From Cherax quadricarinatus (taxonomy: Eukaryota > Arthropoda > Malacostraca > Decapoda > Parastacidae): a stretch of 64,000 nucleotides of DNA. The stretch spans positions 1 through 64,000 of the forward strand of contig NW_027196492.1 of the NCBI RefSeq assembly GCF_038502225.1, given 5' to 3'. The stretch's first letter is position 1, and each line of letters starts with the position of its first letter. Below the pieces are notes generated by a model that saw nothing but the letters and a program-made list of their open reading frames with translations, ran no database searches and was not told the DNA's origin. Position numbers and translations under genes: made by a program. Shown here one piece after another: positions 1 through 10,949 of the stretch.

Positions 1-131
1 TCAGTCTGGAGAAGAGCATTGTTCCGTTGTCTGAAACAATATGAAGTTGAAGTGACAGAATCGGGCCTTATATAGTGCCAGGAGGTGAGACGTAGGTTGA
101 TTTGGGAGGGCAGGTCCCTCTCAAACCCAGC
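1..131 (-). mobile_element. Inverted partial PLE terminal unit
   Basis: This stretch is the reverse complement of about 262-392 in the adjacent 400-bp array, including the TATA-box region (here near 70-77 on the minus strand). It stops at a head-to-head junction near 131/132, where the plus-strand units begin. The hammerhead part of the minus unit would lie left of the window. Orientation and identity are read directly from the sequence. Confidence 0.8.
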
Positions 132-317
132 CGTTGCATATGTGTCTTACCTAACAATCTGTCGGTATTTTATACCATTTTAATGTTCATTCTGTCAGAC
201 ACTGCAACACAAGGGTATCTTGGTACAGACCATCAACTTCGACCTCTACTAGTGAGAACGGCTGGGTTTGAGAGGGACCTGCCCTCCCAAATCAACCTAC
301 GTCTCACCTCCTGGCAC

Positions 318-325
318 TATATAAG
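318..325 (+). promoter_or_regulatory. TATA box of the 400-bp PLE unit (also at 718 and 1118)
   Basis: TATATAAG lies 156 nt upstream of the hammerhead core in every unit, so a transcript starting about 25-30 nt downstream would carry the ribozyme in its leader. The unrelated unit at 38.5 kb has the same octamer at 38516-38523, also upstream of its hammerhead, which supports a real pol II promoter. The transcription start is inferred. Confidence 0.6.
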
Positions 326-465
326 GCCCGATTCTGTCACTTCAACTTCATATTGTTTCAGACAACGGAACAATGCTCTTCTCCAGACTGAGGGACTGAC
401 CACCTCAAAACTTTAAGGGTGATGGACTGATTACATCGTCTTCATGTATCTTCTGCTTCTATCAA

Positions 466-523
466 CTTTTCTGTACTCGACTGAAGAAGCCTACTGTGTA
501 GGCGAAAAGTTTCAAAATAAAGA
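466..523 (+). ncRNA. Hammerhead ribozyme motif, CUGAAGA family, copy 1 (core damaged)
   Basis: Core 481-513: CUGAAGA, one extra A, stem II GCCUAC/GUAGGC with UGU loop, then GAAAAG instead of GAAACG. The C to A change removes the second base pair of the two-bp stem III, so this copy is probably weaker or dead. Stem I is GA:UC next to the core plus an outer CUUU:AAAG helix across an internal loop. Confidence 0.7.
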
Positions 524-865
524 TACCTAACTGTTGCATATGTGTCTTACCTAACAATCTGTCGGTATTTTATTCCATTTTAATGTTCATTCTGTCAGAC
601 ACTGCAACACAAGGGTATCTTGGTACAGACCATCAACTTCGACCTCTACTAGTGAGAACGGCTGGGTTTGAGAGGGACCTGCCCTCCCAAATCAACCTAC
701 GTCTCACCTCCTGGCACTATATAAGGCCCGATTCTGTCACTTCAACTTCATATTGTTTCAGACAACGGAACAATGCTCTTCTCCAGACTGAGGGACTGAC
801 CACCTCAAAACTTTAAGGGTGATGGACTGATTACATCGTCTTCATGTATCTTCTGCTTCTATCAA

Positions 866-923
866 CTTTTCTGTACTCGACTGAAGAAGCCTACTGTGTA
901 GGCGAAACGTTTCAAAATAAAGA
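866..923 (+). ncRNA. Hammerhead ribozyme motif, CUGAAGA family, copy 2
   Basis: Core 881-913 has CUGAAGA, extra A, six-bp stem II GCCUAC/GUAGGC, GAAAC and GUU as the predicted cleavage triplet. Position 7 of the hammerhead core tolerates any base, so CUGAAGA is a permitted form of CUGANGA. Stem I as in the neighbouring copies. The cleavage site would fall after GUU. Confidence 0.8.
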
Positions 924-1265
924 TACCTAACTGTTGCATATGTGTCTTACCTAACAATCTGTCGGTATTTTATACCATTTTAATGTTCATTCTGTCAGAC
1001 ACTGCAACACAAGGGTATCTTGGTACAGACCATCAACTTCGACCTCTACTAGTGAGAACGGCTGGGTTTGAGAGGGACCTGCCCTCCCAAATCAACCTAC
1101 GTCTCACCTCCTGGCACTATATAAGGCCCGATTCTGTCACTTCAACTTCATATTGTTTCAGACAACGGAACAATGCTCTTCTCCAGACTGAGGGACTGAC
1201 CACCTCAAAACTTTAAGGGTGATGGACTGATTACATCGTCTTCATGTATCTTCTGCTTCTATCAA

Positions 1266-1323
1266 CTTTTCTGTACTCGACTGAAGAAGCCTACTGTGTA
1301 GGCGAAACGTTTCAAAATAAAGA
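1266..1323 (+). ncRNA. Hammerhead ribozyme motif, CUGAAGA family, copy 3
   Basis: Core 1281-1313, identical to copy 2 and exactly 400 bp downstream of it. A transcript covering copies 2 and 3 would release a 400-nt monomer on double self-cleavage, the expected behaviour of a retrozyme (inference). Confidence 0.8.
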
Positions 1324-1389
1324 TACCTAACTGTTGCATATGTGTCTTACCTAACAATCTGTCGGTATTTTATACCATTTTAATGTTCA

Positions 1390-1684
1390 GTAGTCATAGT
1401 TGTTGTAGATGTAGTAGCACCAGCAGGCAGCAGTCCAGTAGTAGTTGAGTTAGAAGTAGCGGTAGTAGTATTAGTAATAGTAGTAGAAGAAATAGTAGTA
1501 GCAGCAGCAGTAGTGGTAGTAGTGGTGGTAGTTGTGGTGGTAGAAGTAGTAGCATTAGCAGTAGTATAAGTAAAAGTAGTAGTAGTAGTAACAATAATAG
1601 TAAAAGTAGAAATAGTAGTAGCAGTAGTAATAGTAATAGAAGTAGTAGTAGTTAGTAGAAATAGTAGTAGTCATTATTAGCAGC

Positions 1685-1752
<68 letters not shown>

Positions 1753-1768
1753 CAGCTCTTGCGGATAG
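1390..1768. repeat. Imperfect (AGT)n microsatellite
   Basis: Triplet repeat of TAG/AGT with interruptions in the first 290 bp and a nearly pure run at about 1686-1748. The leucine-rich and tyrosine-rich minus-strand open frames here are artefacts of the repeat. Confidence 0.9.
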
Positions 1769-1778
1769 ATGTAATGGG

Positions 1779-2522
1779 AAGGGGGGAGGAGTTGCATTTT
1801 ATGTTCGAGAAAATATTAATTGTTGCATAAAAACAGGTATAAAAATAGATGGAGCAGTAACAGAATCTGTTTAGGTAGAGTTCGTAGAGGGTCAAGAAAA
1901 ACTAATTCTAGGTGTAATATACCGACCTCCAGGCTTGGATCACGATAGAGGGAGACTTCTTTGGGACGAAATTGTTAGGGCTTCTAGACACAGTAACATA
2001 GTCATAGTAGGGGACTTTAACTTTAGTCAAATTGACCGGAATTCTTTGACAGGTAATCTAGAGTCCAGTGACTTTATGGAAACAGTTCAGGACTGTTTTC
2101 TGAAGCAGAGCGTGACAGAGCCTACCAGGGGTGATAATTTGCTAGACCTAGTCTTGTCAAATAAGGAAACACTCGTGAATAATCTGGAGATCACTGAAGA
2201 GTTTGGTGCAAGTGATCACAAATCCATCACTTTTAGCATTAACTGGGAATGCAAGAATAATGATAATATAGTAAAAATCCCTGATTTCCGTTCTGCCGAT
2301 TATAATGGACTTAGAGAACATCTGTCTAATCTTGATTGGGGTTATCTAGCTAATGATTTTATTGATTATGAAGGGATCTGCTTTTATGATTTTTTTCTTA
2401 ATAATGTACACCGTGCCCAGAGTATATACATTCCCCAGAGAGATATTAGGTCTAATAATAATGATCCCAAATGGGTTAACAGTAGGTTAAAGCATCTATT
2501 AGGGGAGAAAAGGGGAATGTAT
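1779..2522 (+). pseudogene. CR1-clade LINE ORF2 fragment: endonuclease domain
   Basis: The translation carries the C-terminal half of an APE-type endonuclease: GVIYRPP, the catalytic GDFNFSQID block, and ASDHKSITF near the end. It then runs into the linker DPKWVNSRLKHLLGEKRGMY, which matches the equivalent part of the CR1 copies at 35.1 and 53.6 kb. One in-frame TAG lies near 1873. The fragment is truncated on both sides: the N-terminus is lost in the triplet repeat and there is no reverse transcriptase. It is a dead LINE copy, closer in wording to the 35-kb subfamily than to the 53-kb one. Confidence 0.85.
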
Positions 2523-3378
2523 ATACGCTGCTGCTCTTTATGTATATACATCGTAAGTAATATTCCCTTCAGAATGTATACGAATTGTCTCATTGCTAAT
2601 TTTATAAACTTGTACATAGTGATTTATTGCTCATGTGTCTATGGGTGAGAATAGATTTTAAGAAACGAGTTAATTTATTTCCATTCTAAATAACATGAAA
2701 AAATATGGCAGACTTTCCGCGGCATTGATACCACGGTAATTTTTTTTTTTAATTAATTTTAAAATTACAAATGAGTCTAGTTTGCAGGAACCTTCATGGA
2801 GAATGTCCGATATCCTTAATATTTATTTATTCTTTCTATTTCTCATCCCAGAAATTATTCTGCAGGTGAAAAGTCGTACCTTTAGCTAGAAACTTTAACT
2901 AGAAATTAATGTGCAGGAGCAATGAGCTCCGGACGCGGCTCCAAGTATCCAGGTACTTTGATAACTCTGGTACACAGGTATGTACACCGAGAAGTGTGCA
3001 TCTCGGAGTATACATACACTGAGGGGTTGTTCTTTATTTCCAACTGTATCAAAAATGGTTATTATCATAATCATAATTTTTAAAGGGGTGGACCGGTAAG
3101 CCAGCGACAGGCCTCGGTCAGATGACCAAAAGCTCCAGCAGGAAACTCTTGTCCTGTTTCTTAACAAACCTTACTAACCTGACCTTCAATTCCTGCTTTT
3201 TGGGGATTGACTGATGATGTACAGGTGAACTGCAGATTTAATGACCCTTATCTTAATAACAAACTAATAGCGTCAGAACTAATTAGTCATTATATAAATC
3301 TATATTTTTTATTATGGTGTCTGTTTAAAAGAGGAAGACAGCGGTTGCTTAGCCAATGATCGAGGCATCATATGATCA
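2523..3378. other. AT-rich interval without a recognisable gene
   Basis: I see no gene. Around 3080-3180 a GC-richer block ('ggggtggaccggtaagcc...') looks like a dispersed repeat, but only one copy is present, so this cannot be shown here. Short open frames have no recognisable motif. Confidence 0.5.
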
Positions 3379-6300
3379 ACACCTGTGTCAGGAAGAGGGA
3401 AGAATATCACCTGTGTCAGGAAGAGGGAAGAATATCACCTGTGTCAGGAAGAGGGAAGAATATCACCTGTGTCAGGAAGAGGGAAGAATATCACCTGTGT
3501 CAGGAAGAGGGAAGAATATCACCTGTGTCAGGAAGAGGGAAGAATATCACCTGTGTCAGGAAGAGGGAAGAATATCACCTGTGTCAGGAAGAGGGAAGAA
3601 TATCACCTGTGTCAGGAAGAGGGAAGAATATCACCTGTGTCAGGAAGAGGGAAGAATATCACCTGTGTCAGGAAGAGGGAAGAATATCACCTGTGTCAGG
3701 AAGAGGGAAGAATATCACCTGTGTCAGGAAGAGGGAAGAATATCACCTGTGTCAGGAAGAGGGAAGAATATCACCTGTGTCAGGAAGAGGGAAGAATATC
3801 ACCTGTGTCAGGAAGAGGGAAGAATATTACCTGTGTCAGGAAGAGGGAAGAATATCACCTGTGTCAGGAAGAGGGAAGAATATCACCTGTGTCAGGAAGA
3901 GGGAAGAATATCACCTGTGTCAGGAAGAGGGAAGAATATCACCTGTGTCAGGAAGAGGGAAGAATATTACCTGTGTCAGGAAGAGGGAAGAATATCACCT
4001 GTGTCAGGAAGAGGGAAGAATATCACCTGTGTCAGGAAGAGGGAAGAATATCACCTGTGTCAGGAAGAGGGAAGAATATCACCTGTGTCAGGAAGAGGGA
4101 AGAATATCACCTGTGTCAGGAAGAGGGAAGAATATCACCTGTGTCAGGAAGAGGGAAGAATATCACCTGTGTCAGGAAGAGGGAAGAATATCACCTGTGT
4201 CAGGAAGAGGGAAGAATATCACCTGTGTCAGGAAGAGGGAAGAATATCACCTGTGTCAGGAAGAGGGAAGAATATCACCTGTGTCAGGAAGAGGGAAGAA
4301 TATCACCTGTGTCAGGAAGAGGGAAGAATATCACCTGTGTCAGGAAGAGGGAAGAATATCACCTGTGTCAGGAAGAGGGAAGAATATCACCTGTGTCAGG
4401 AAGAGGGAAGAATATTACCTGTGTCAGGAAGAGGGAAGAATATCACCTGTGTCAGGAAGAGGGAAGAATGTCACCTGTGTCAGGAAGAGGGAAGAATATC
4501 ACCTGTGTCAGGAAGAGGGAAGAATATCACCTGTGTCAGGAAGAGGGAAGAATATCACCTGTGTCAGGAAGAGGGAAGAATATCACCTGTGTCAGGAAGA
4601 GGGAAGAATATCACCTGTGTCAGGAAGAGGGAAGAATATCACCTGTGTCAGGAAGAGGGAAGAATATCACCTGTGTCAGGAAGAGGGAAGAATATCACCT
4701 GTGTCAGGAAGAGGGAAGAATATCACCTGTGTCAGGAAGAGGGAAGAATATCACCTGTGTCAGGAAGAGGGAAGAATATCACCTGTGTCAGGAAGAGGAA
4801 GACCTGTGTCAGGAAGAGGGAAGAATATCACCTGTGTCAGGAAGAGGGAAGAATATCACCTGTGTCAGGAAGAGAGAAGAATATCATCAGGAAGAGGGAA
4901 GAATATCACCTGTGTCAGGAAGAGGGAAGAATATCACCTGTGTCAGGAAGAGGGAAGAATATCACCTGTGTCAGGAAGAGGGAAGAATATCACCTGTGTC
5001 AGGAAGAGGGAAGAATATCACCTGTGTCAGGAAGAGGGAAGAATATCACCTGTGTTAGGAAGAGGGAAGAATGTCACCAGTGTCAGGAAGAGGGAAAAAT
5101 ATTACCTGCGTCAGGAAGAGGGAAGAATATCACCTGTGTCAGGAAGAGGGAAGAATATCACCTGTGTCAGGAAGAGGGAAGAATATCACCTGTGTCAGGA
5201 AGAGGGAAGAATATCACCTGTGTTAGGAAGAGGGAAGAATGTCACCAGTGTCAGGAAGAGGGAAAAATATTACCTGCGTCAGGAAGAGGGAAGAATATCA
5301 CCTGTGTCAGGAAGAGGGAAGAATATCACCTGTGTCAGGAAGAGGGAAGAATATCACCTGTGTCAGGAAGAGGGAAGAATATCACCTGTGTCAGGAAGAG
5401 GGAAGAATATCACCTGTGTCAGGAAGAGGGAAGAATATCACCTGTGTTAGGAAGAGGGAAGAATGTCACCAGTGTCAGGAAGAGGGAAAAATATTACCTG
5501 CGTCAGGAAGAGGGAAGAATATCACCTGTGTCAGGAAGAGGGAAGAATATCACCTGTGTTTGGAAGAGGGAAGAATGTCACCTGTGTCAGGAAGAGGAAA
5601 AAATATTACCTGTGTCAGGAAGAGGGAAGAATATCACCTGTGTCAGGAAGAGGGAAGAATATCACCTGTGTCAGGAAGAGGGAAGAATATCACCTGTGTC
5701 AGGAAGAGGGAAGAATATCACCTGTGTCAGGAAGAGGGAAGAATATCACCTGTGTCAGGAAGAGGGAAGAATATCACCTGTGTCAGGAAGAGGGAAGAAT
5801 ATCACCTGTGTCAGGAAGAGGGAAGAATATCACCTGTGTCAGGAAGAGGGAAGAATATTACCTGTGTCAGGAAGAGGGAAGAATATTACCTGTGTCAGGA
5901 AGAGCGAAGAATATCACCTGTGTCAGGAAGAGGGAAGAATATCACCTGTGTCAGGAAGAGGGAAGAATGTCACCTGTGTCAGGAAGAGGGAAGAATATCA
6001 CCTGTGTCAGGAAGAGGGAAGAATATCACCTGTGTCAGGAAGAGGGAAGAATATCACCTGTGTCAGGAAGAGGGAAGAATATCACCTGTGTCAGGAAGAG
6101 GGAAGAATATCACCTGTGTCAGGAAGAGGGAAGAATATCACCTGTGTCAGGAAGAGGGAAGAATATCACCTGTGTCAGGAAGAGGGAAGAATATCACCTG
6201 TGTCAGGAAGAGGGAAGAATATCACCTGTGTCAGGAAGAGGGAAGAATATCACCTGTGTCAGGAAGAGGGAAGAATATCACCTGTGTCAGGAAGAGGGAA

Positions 6301-6484
6301 GAATATCACCTGTGTCAGGAAGAGGGAAGAATATCACCTGTGTCAGGAAGAGGGAAGAATATCACCTGTGTCAGGAAGAGGGAAGAATATCACCTGTGTC
6401 AGGAAGAGGGAAGAATATCACCTGTGTCAGGAAGAGGGAAGAATATCACCTGTGTCAGGAAGAGGGAAGAATGTCACCCGTGTT
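3379..6484 (+). repeat. 28-bp minisatellite, about 110 copies
   Basis: The unit reads GTGTCAGGAAGAGGGAAGAA followed by TATCACCT. Most copies are identical. Variants (TATTACCT, TGTCACCT, AAAAATATT) cluster in 5050-5640, where a block with TTAGGAAG...TGTCACCAGTG...GCGTCAGG recurs at about 168 and 224 bp (6 and 8 units), a higher-order structure. All three forward frames stay open because the unit has no stop in any frame; 28 is not a multiple of 3, so every frame reads the same 28-residue cycle. The 1055-codon frame is therefore a repeat artefact until transcript evidence exists. Confidence 0.95.
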
Positions 6485-7309
6485 GAGAGATATTCTTCCC
6501 TCAAAATCACCTCTGTCAACTGAAGACCACCAGTGTCAAGGAAACAGTGAAGGTGGAAGGTTATTTGACGTCCGCTTCTTCCATATGACTGCAATAATGT
6601 AAGTAAATATTAATATATATTCTCATACAGAGTTGAGAAACATTGTATGTTACTGGTACACCTAAACTCTGAATAAGTATATTAAAATCTAAAATATTAC
6701 GTACTTTGGCTTTAAAATAATGAATTTTTAGTCAAAATATTGCAATTTTAGTGGCAAACAGGAAATATCTGAAAAACCGTAAATTATCAGAAGTATGGAT
6801 TAAAAGTGTGATAATGTGTTCTTCAGTATTTACGTAAGTTACAAATATAGGTTTTACGTTATAATAATATTATAAACATATAAACTAGCAACGGAAGAAT
6901 TACGGTATTATTATTATTTACATAAATGATATGACGCTTTGAACAAAAGACGAGAGTTCCTTGAGGAAGGTAAACTTAGGTTGTATGTCCATCACTGGTG
7001 TACGTCATTCAGCACAAGTGGTAGTGGTGTCTCGCTCCTCCCTCCCTACTGTTAGTGTAACTTGTAAATGGTCCAAGTTGGACCGAAACGTCGTCATAAG
7101 CTTCTCTCTCCTATGAGCAAGTTATTTGTGTATTGTTCAAGCCATTTTACTGTGCCTTTTTTTTGTTTCGTCTGTACTCATACAATGAGTAAATTCAAGA
7201 GCCATGTATTTATTCAGTCGATAAAAATACAAGAGCATATTGTACTAATACAATTGAAATAAATTATAGTATGAGTAAAGAGAGAACAGATTTATGGTGT
7301 AGCTGACAT
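6485..7309. other. Unique AT-rich interval
   Basis: No gene recognised. The only structured part is a possible decayed PLE terminus at about 7050-7150 (separate entry). The rest is AT-rich DNA with many stops in all frames. Confidence 0.5.
7059..7095 (+). ncRNA. Probable decayed hammerhead motif of a PLE end
   Basis: The stem-loop GGTCC/GGACC is followed by GAAACGTCGTC, the same architecture as the other sites (stem II then GAAAC then GUC). The 5' core box reads TTGTAAA rather than CTGATGA or TTGATAA, so the core is not intact. Only two of the first three stem I pairs form. Called by analogy with the intact sites. Confidence 0.4.
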
Positions 7310-9757
7310 ACTCTCTATTGCTGTGTAGTTATATACTGCTCTGTTACCAGCGTTGTTAGTCATATACTGCTCTGTTACCTGTGTTGTTAGTCATAGACTC
7401 CTCTGTTACCTGTCTTGTTAGTTATATACTGCTCTGTTACCTGCGTTGTTAGTCATATACTGCTCTGTTACCTGTATTGTTAGTCATAGACTCCTCTGTT
7501 ACCTGTCTTGTTAGTTATATACTGTTCTGTTACCTGCGTTGTTAGACATATGCTGCTCTGTTACCTGTGTTGTTAGTTACATACAGCTCTAATACATGTC
7601 TTCTTAGTCACATATTGCTCTGTTACCCGTGTTGTTAGTCACATACTGCTCTGTTACCTGTGTTGTTAGTCATATATTGCTCTGTTACCTGTGTTGTTAG
7701 TCATATATTGCTCTGTTACCTGATACACGTGTTGTTGTTACCTGTGTTGTTACATGTGTTGTTAGTCACACACTGTTACCTGTGTTGACATATGCTGCTC
7801 TGTTACCTGTGTTGTTAGTCATATATAGTTATATACTTTGTTACTAGTGTTGTTAGTCATATACGGCTCTGTTACCTGTGTTGTTAGTACATACAGCTCT
7901 GATACCTGTGTTGTTAGTCACATACTGCTCCATATACTGTTACCTCGTTACCTGCACATACTTCTCGTTGTTAGTCACATATATACTGCTTTGTTACCAT
8001 ATACTGTGTTGTTGTTAGTCATATACTGCTCTGTTACCTACTGTTGTTACCAGTGTTGTTGGTCATATACTGCTCTATACTGCTCTCTCACCTGTGTTGT
8101 TAGTGATATATTCCTCTGTTACCTGTGTTGTTAGTCAAATACAGCTCTGTTACCTGTGTTGTTAGTCATATATTGCTCTGTTACCTGTGTTGTTAGACAT
8201 ATGCTGCTCTGTTACCTGTGTTGTTAGTCACATACAGCTCTGATACATGTCTTCTTAGTCACATACTGCTCTGTTACCCATGTTGTTAGCCATATACTGA
8301 TCTGTTACCTGTGTTGTTAGTCATATATTGCTCTGTTACCTGTGTTGTTAGACATATGCTGCTCTGTTACCTGTCTTGTTAGTCATATACTGTCACCTGT
8401 GCTGATAGTCACATACTGCTCTGTTACCTGTGTTGTTAGTCATATACTGCTGTTACCTGTGTTGTTATTTACATACTGCTTTATTACCAGTGTTGTTAGT
8501 CATATACTGCTCTTTTACCAGTGTTGTTAGTTATATACTGCTCTTTTACCAGTGTTGTTAGTTATATACTGCTCTGTTACCTTGTTACCTGTCTTGTTAG
8601 TCATATACTGCTCTGTTACCCATGTTGTTAGCCATATACTGATCTGTCACCTGTGCTGATAGTCACATACTGCTCTGTTACCTGTGTTGTTAGTTATATA
8701 CTGCTTTGTTACTAGTGTTGTTAGTCATATATAGCTCTGATGCCTGTGTTGTTAGTCACATACTGCTCTATTACCTGTGTTGTTAGTCGTACACTGCTCT
8801 GTTACCTGTTTTACTGCTCTGTTACCTGTGTTGATAGTCACAAACTGTTCTGTTACCTGTGTTGATAGTCACAAACTGCTTTGTCACCTGTGTTGTTAGT
8901 CATATGCTGGTTTGTTAAAAGTGTTTTTAATCATATACTTCTGTTACCTGCGTTGTTAGTTATATACTGCTTTGTTACCAGTGTTGTTGGTCATATGCTG
9001 CTCTGTTACCCATGTTATTAATCATATACTGCTCTCTCACCTGTGTTGTTAGTGATATATTGCTCTGTTACCTGCGTTGTTAGTCAAATACAGCTCTGAT
9101 ACATGTGTTGTTAGTCACATACTACTCTGTTACCTGTGTTGACGGTCACATACTGCTCTGTTACATGCGTTGTTAGTCATATACTGCTCTGTTACCTGTG
9201 TTGTTAGCTTTATACTGCTCTGTTACCTGTGTTATTAGTCATATACTGCTGTTATCTGTGTTGTTAGTTATATACTGCTTTGTTACTAGTGTTGTTAGTC
9301 ATATACAGCTCTGATGCATGTGTTGTTAGTCACTTACTGCTCTGTTACCTGTGTTGTTAGTCATATACTGCTCTGTTACCTGTGTTGTTACCGCTGCCAC
9401 ATACTGCTGTTCTGTTACCTGTGTTGAGTTAGTAGTGCTTTGTTACCATACATATACTGCTCTGTTACCTGTGTTGTTAGTGTGTTGATAGTAACATACC
9501 GCTGTTATATGCTGGTCTGTTACCAGTGTTTTTAGTCATATACTGCTGTTACCTGCGTTGTTAGTTACATAGTGCTTTGTTACCAGTGTTGTTAGTCATA
9601 TACTGCTCTGTTACCTGTGTTGTTAGTCATATACTGCTCTGTTGCCTGTGTTGTTTATCAAATACAGCTCTGATACATGTGTTATTAGCCACATACTGCT
9701 CTGTTACCTACGTTGACAGTCACATACTGCTCTGTTACCTACGTTGACAGTCACATA
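7310..9757. repeat. Degenerate 31-bp minisatellite
   Basis: The unit begins GCTCTGTTACCTGTGTTGTT and ends AGTCATATACT; about 75-80 diverged copies with many indels and substitutions, much older or less homogenised than the neighbouring arrays. Leucine- and valine-rich open frames in it are artefacts. Confidence 0.9.
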
Positions 9758-9882
9758 CCGACAAGTTGGTTTAGAAAAACACGTAAGCAAACACTAGCAC
9801 ATATTTTTTTAAAACGTTTCGGTCCTGGGACCTTGATCACTTTTAACATCCAGAGGTTGAAAGACAGTATATATAGGCGGAG
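9758..9882 (-). mobile_element. PLE terminal fragment at the border of two minisatellites
   Basis: On the minus strand this carries a TATA-like TATATATACTG stretch, then the hammerhead motif (separate entry), then a 3' end with CTTGTCGGTA, the same terminal motif as other PLE ends in the window. The plus-strand right edge passes smoothly into the 33-bp array ('ggcggagagtgaggtgtgag'), so that array probably grew out of this element. Confidence 0.65.
9809..9844 (-). ncRNA. Hammerhead-type motif with G3-C8 core pair
   Basis: Minus strand reads GUGAUCA, extra A, stem II GGUCC/GGACC, GAAACGUUUU. Relative to CUGAUGA, both partners of the hammerhead core pair C3-G8 are changed, to G3-C8. Stem I is weak (AA:UU next to the core). 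This is the only G-C example in the window. Confidence 0.55.
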
Positions 9883-10915
9883 AGTGAGGTGTGAGTGATG
9901 CATGTTGACCTGAAGAGTGAGGTGTGAGTGACGCATGGTGACCTGAAGAGTGAGGTGTGAGTGACGCATGGTGACCTGAACAGGTGTGAGTGACGCATGG
10001 TGACCTGAAGAGTGAGGTGTGAGTGACGCATGGTGACCTGAACAGGTGTGAGTGACGCATGGTGACCTGAAGAGTGAGGTGTGAGTGAAACATGGTGACC
10101 TGAAGAGATGTGAGTGACGCATGGTGACCTGAAGAGTGAGGTGTGAGTGACGCATGGTGACCTGAAGTGAGGTGTGAGTGACGCACAGTGGCCTGAAGAG
10201 TGAGGTGTGAGTGACGCATGGTGACCTGAAGAGTGAGGTGTGAGTGACGCATGGTGATCTGAAGAGTGAGGTGTGAGTGACGCATGGTGACCTGAAGAGC
10301 GAAGTGTGAGTGACGCATGGTGACCTGAAGAGTGTGTGAGTGACGCATGGTGACCTGAAGAGTGAGGTGTGAGTGACGCATGGTGACCTGAAGAGTGAGG
10401 TGTGAGTGACGCATGGTGACCTGAACAGGTGTGAGTGACGCATGGTGACCTGAAGAGTGAGGTGTGAGTGAAACATGGTGACCTGAAGAGATGTGAGTGA
10501 CGCATGGTGACCTGATGAGTGAGGTGTGAGTGACGCATGGTGACCTGAAGAGTGAGGTGTGAGTGACGCATGGTGACCTGAAGTGAGGTGTGAGTGACGC
10601 ACAGTGGCCTGAAGAGTGAGGTATGAGTGACGCATGGTGACCTGAAGAGTGAGGTGTGAGTGACGCATGGTGACCTGAAGAGTGAGGTGTGAGTGACGCA
10701 TGGTGATCTGAAGAGTGAGGTGTGAGTGACGCATGGTGACCTGAAGAGTGAGGTGTGAGTGACGCATGGTGACCTGAAGAGTGAGGTGTGAGTGACGCAT
10801 GGTGACCTGAAGAGTGAGGTGTGAGTGACGCATGGTGACCTGAAGAGTGAGGTGTGAGTGACGCATGGTGACCTGAAGAGTGAGGTGTGAGTGACGCATG
10901 GTGACCTGAAGAGTG
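9883..10915. repeat. 33-bp minisatellite
   Basis: Unit GAGTGAGGTGTGAGTGACGC plus ATGGTGACCTGAA, about 32 copies. Shortened units and the AAACATGG variant recur in the same order at roughly 9970-10200 and 10420-10610, so a block of several units was duplicated. Minus-strand open frames of about 360-400 codons are artefacts of the repeat. Confidence 0.92.
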
Positions 10916-10949
10916 CCATATTGGGATGAGGACGGGTAGATGGAGATCA

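Larger units (their letters stand above)
132..1389 (+). repeat. Tandem array of 400-bp hammerhead-bearing PLE unit (retrozyme-like)
   Basis: Three nearly identical units repeat at exactly 400 bp (hammerhead cores at 481, 881, 1281; TATA boxes at 318, 718, 1118). Each unit runs: terminal hairpin motif GTCGGT...ACC, TATA box, leader, hammerhead motif, polyA-like AATAAAG, next hairpin. Units differ by only a few bases, so the array is recent. Short open frames of 77 codons inside each unit show no known domain and are probably chance. Tandem hammerhead units of this size are the hallmark of animal retrozymes, non-autonomous relatives of PLE terminal repeats; that assignment is inference. Confidence 0.8.

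Noticed and set aside
102..1216. Conserved 77-codon protein repeated in the 400-bp units
   Set aside because: Identical only because the DNA units are identical; it spans the TATA box and leader, and related PLE units do not keep the frame.
3379..6484. CRISPR-like array (28-bp repeats)
   Set aside because: Units are directly adjacent with no spacers; it is a simple minisatellite in eukaryotic-looking DNA.
3356..6523. 1055-codon protein gene
   Set aside because: All three frames are open for the same reason (stop-free 28-bp unit). No unique flanking domain, splice sites or start context support a gene.
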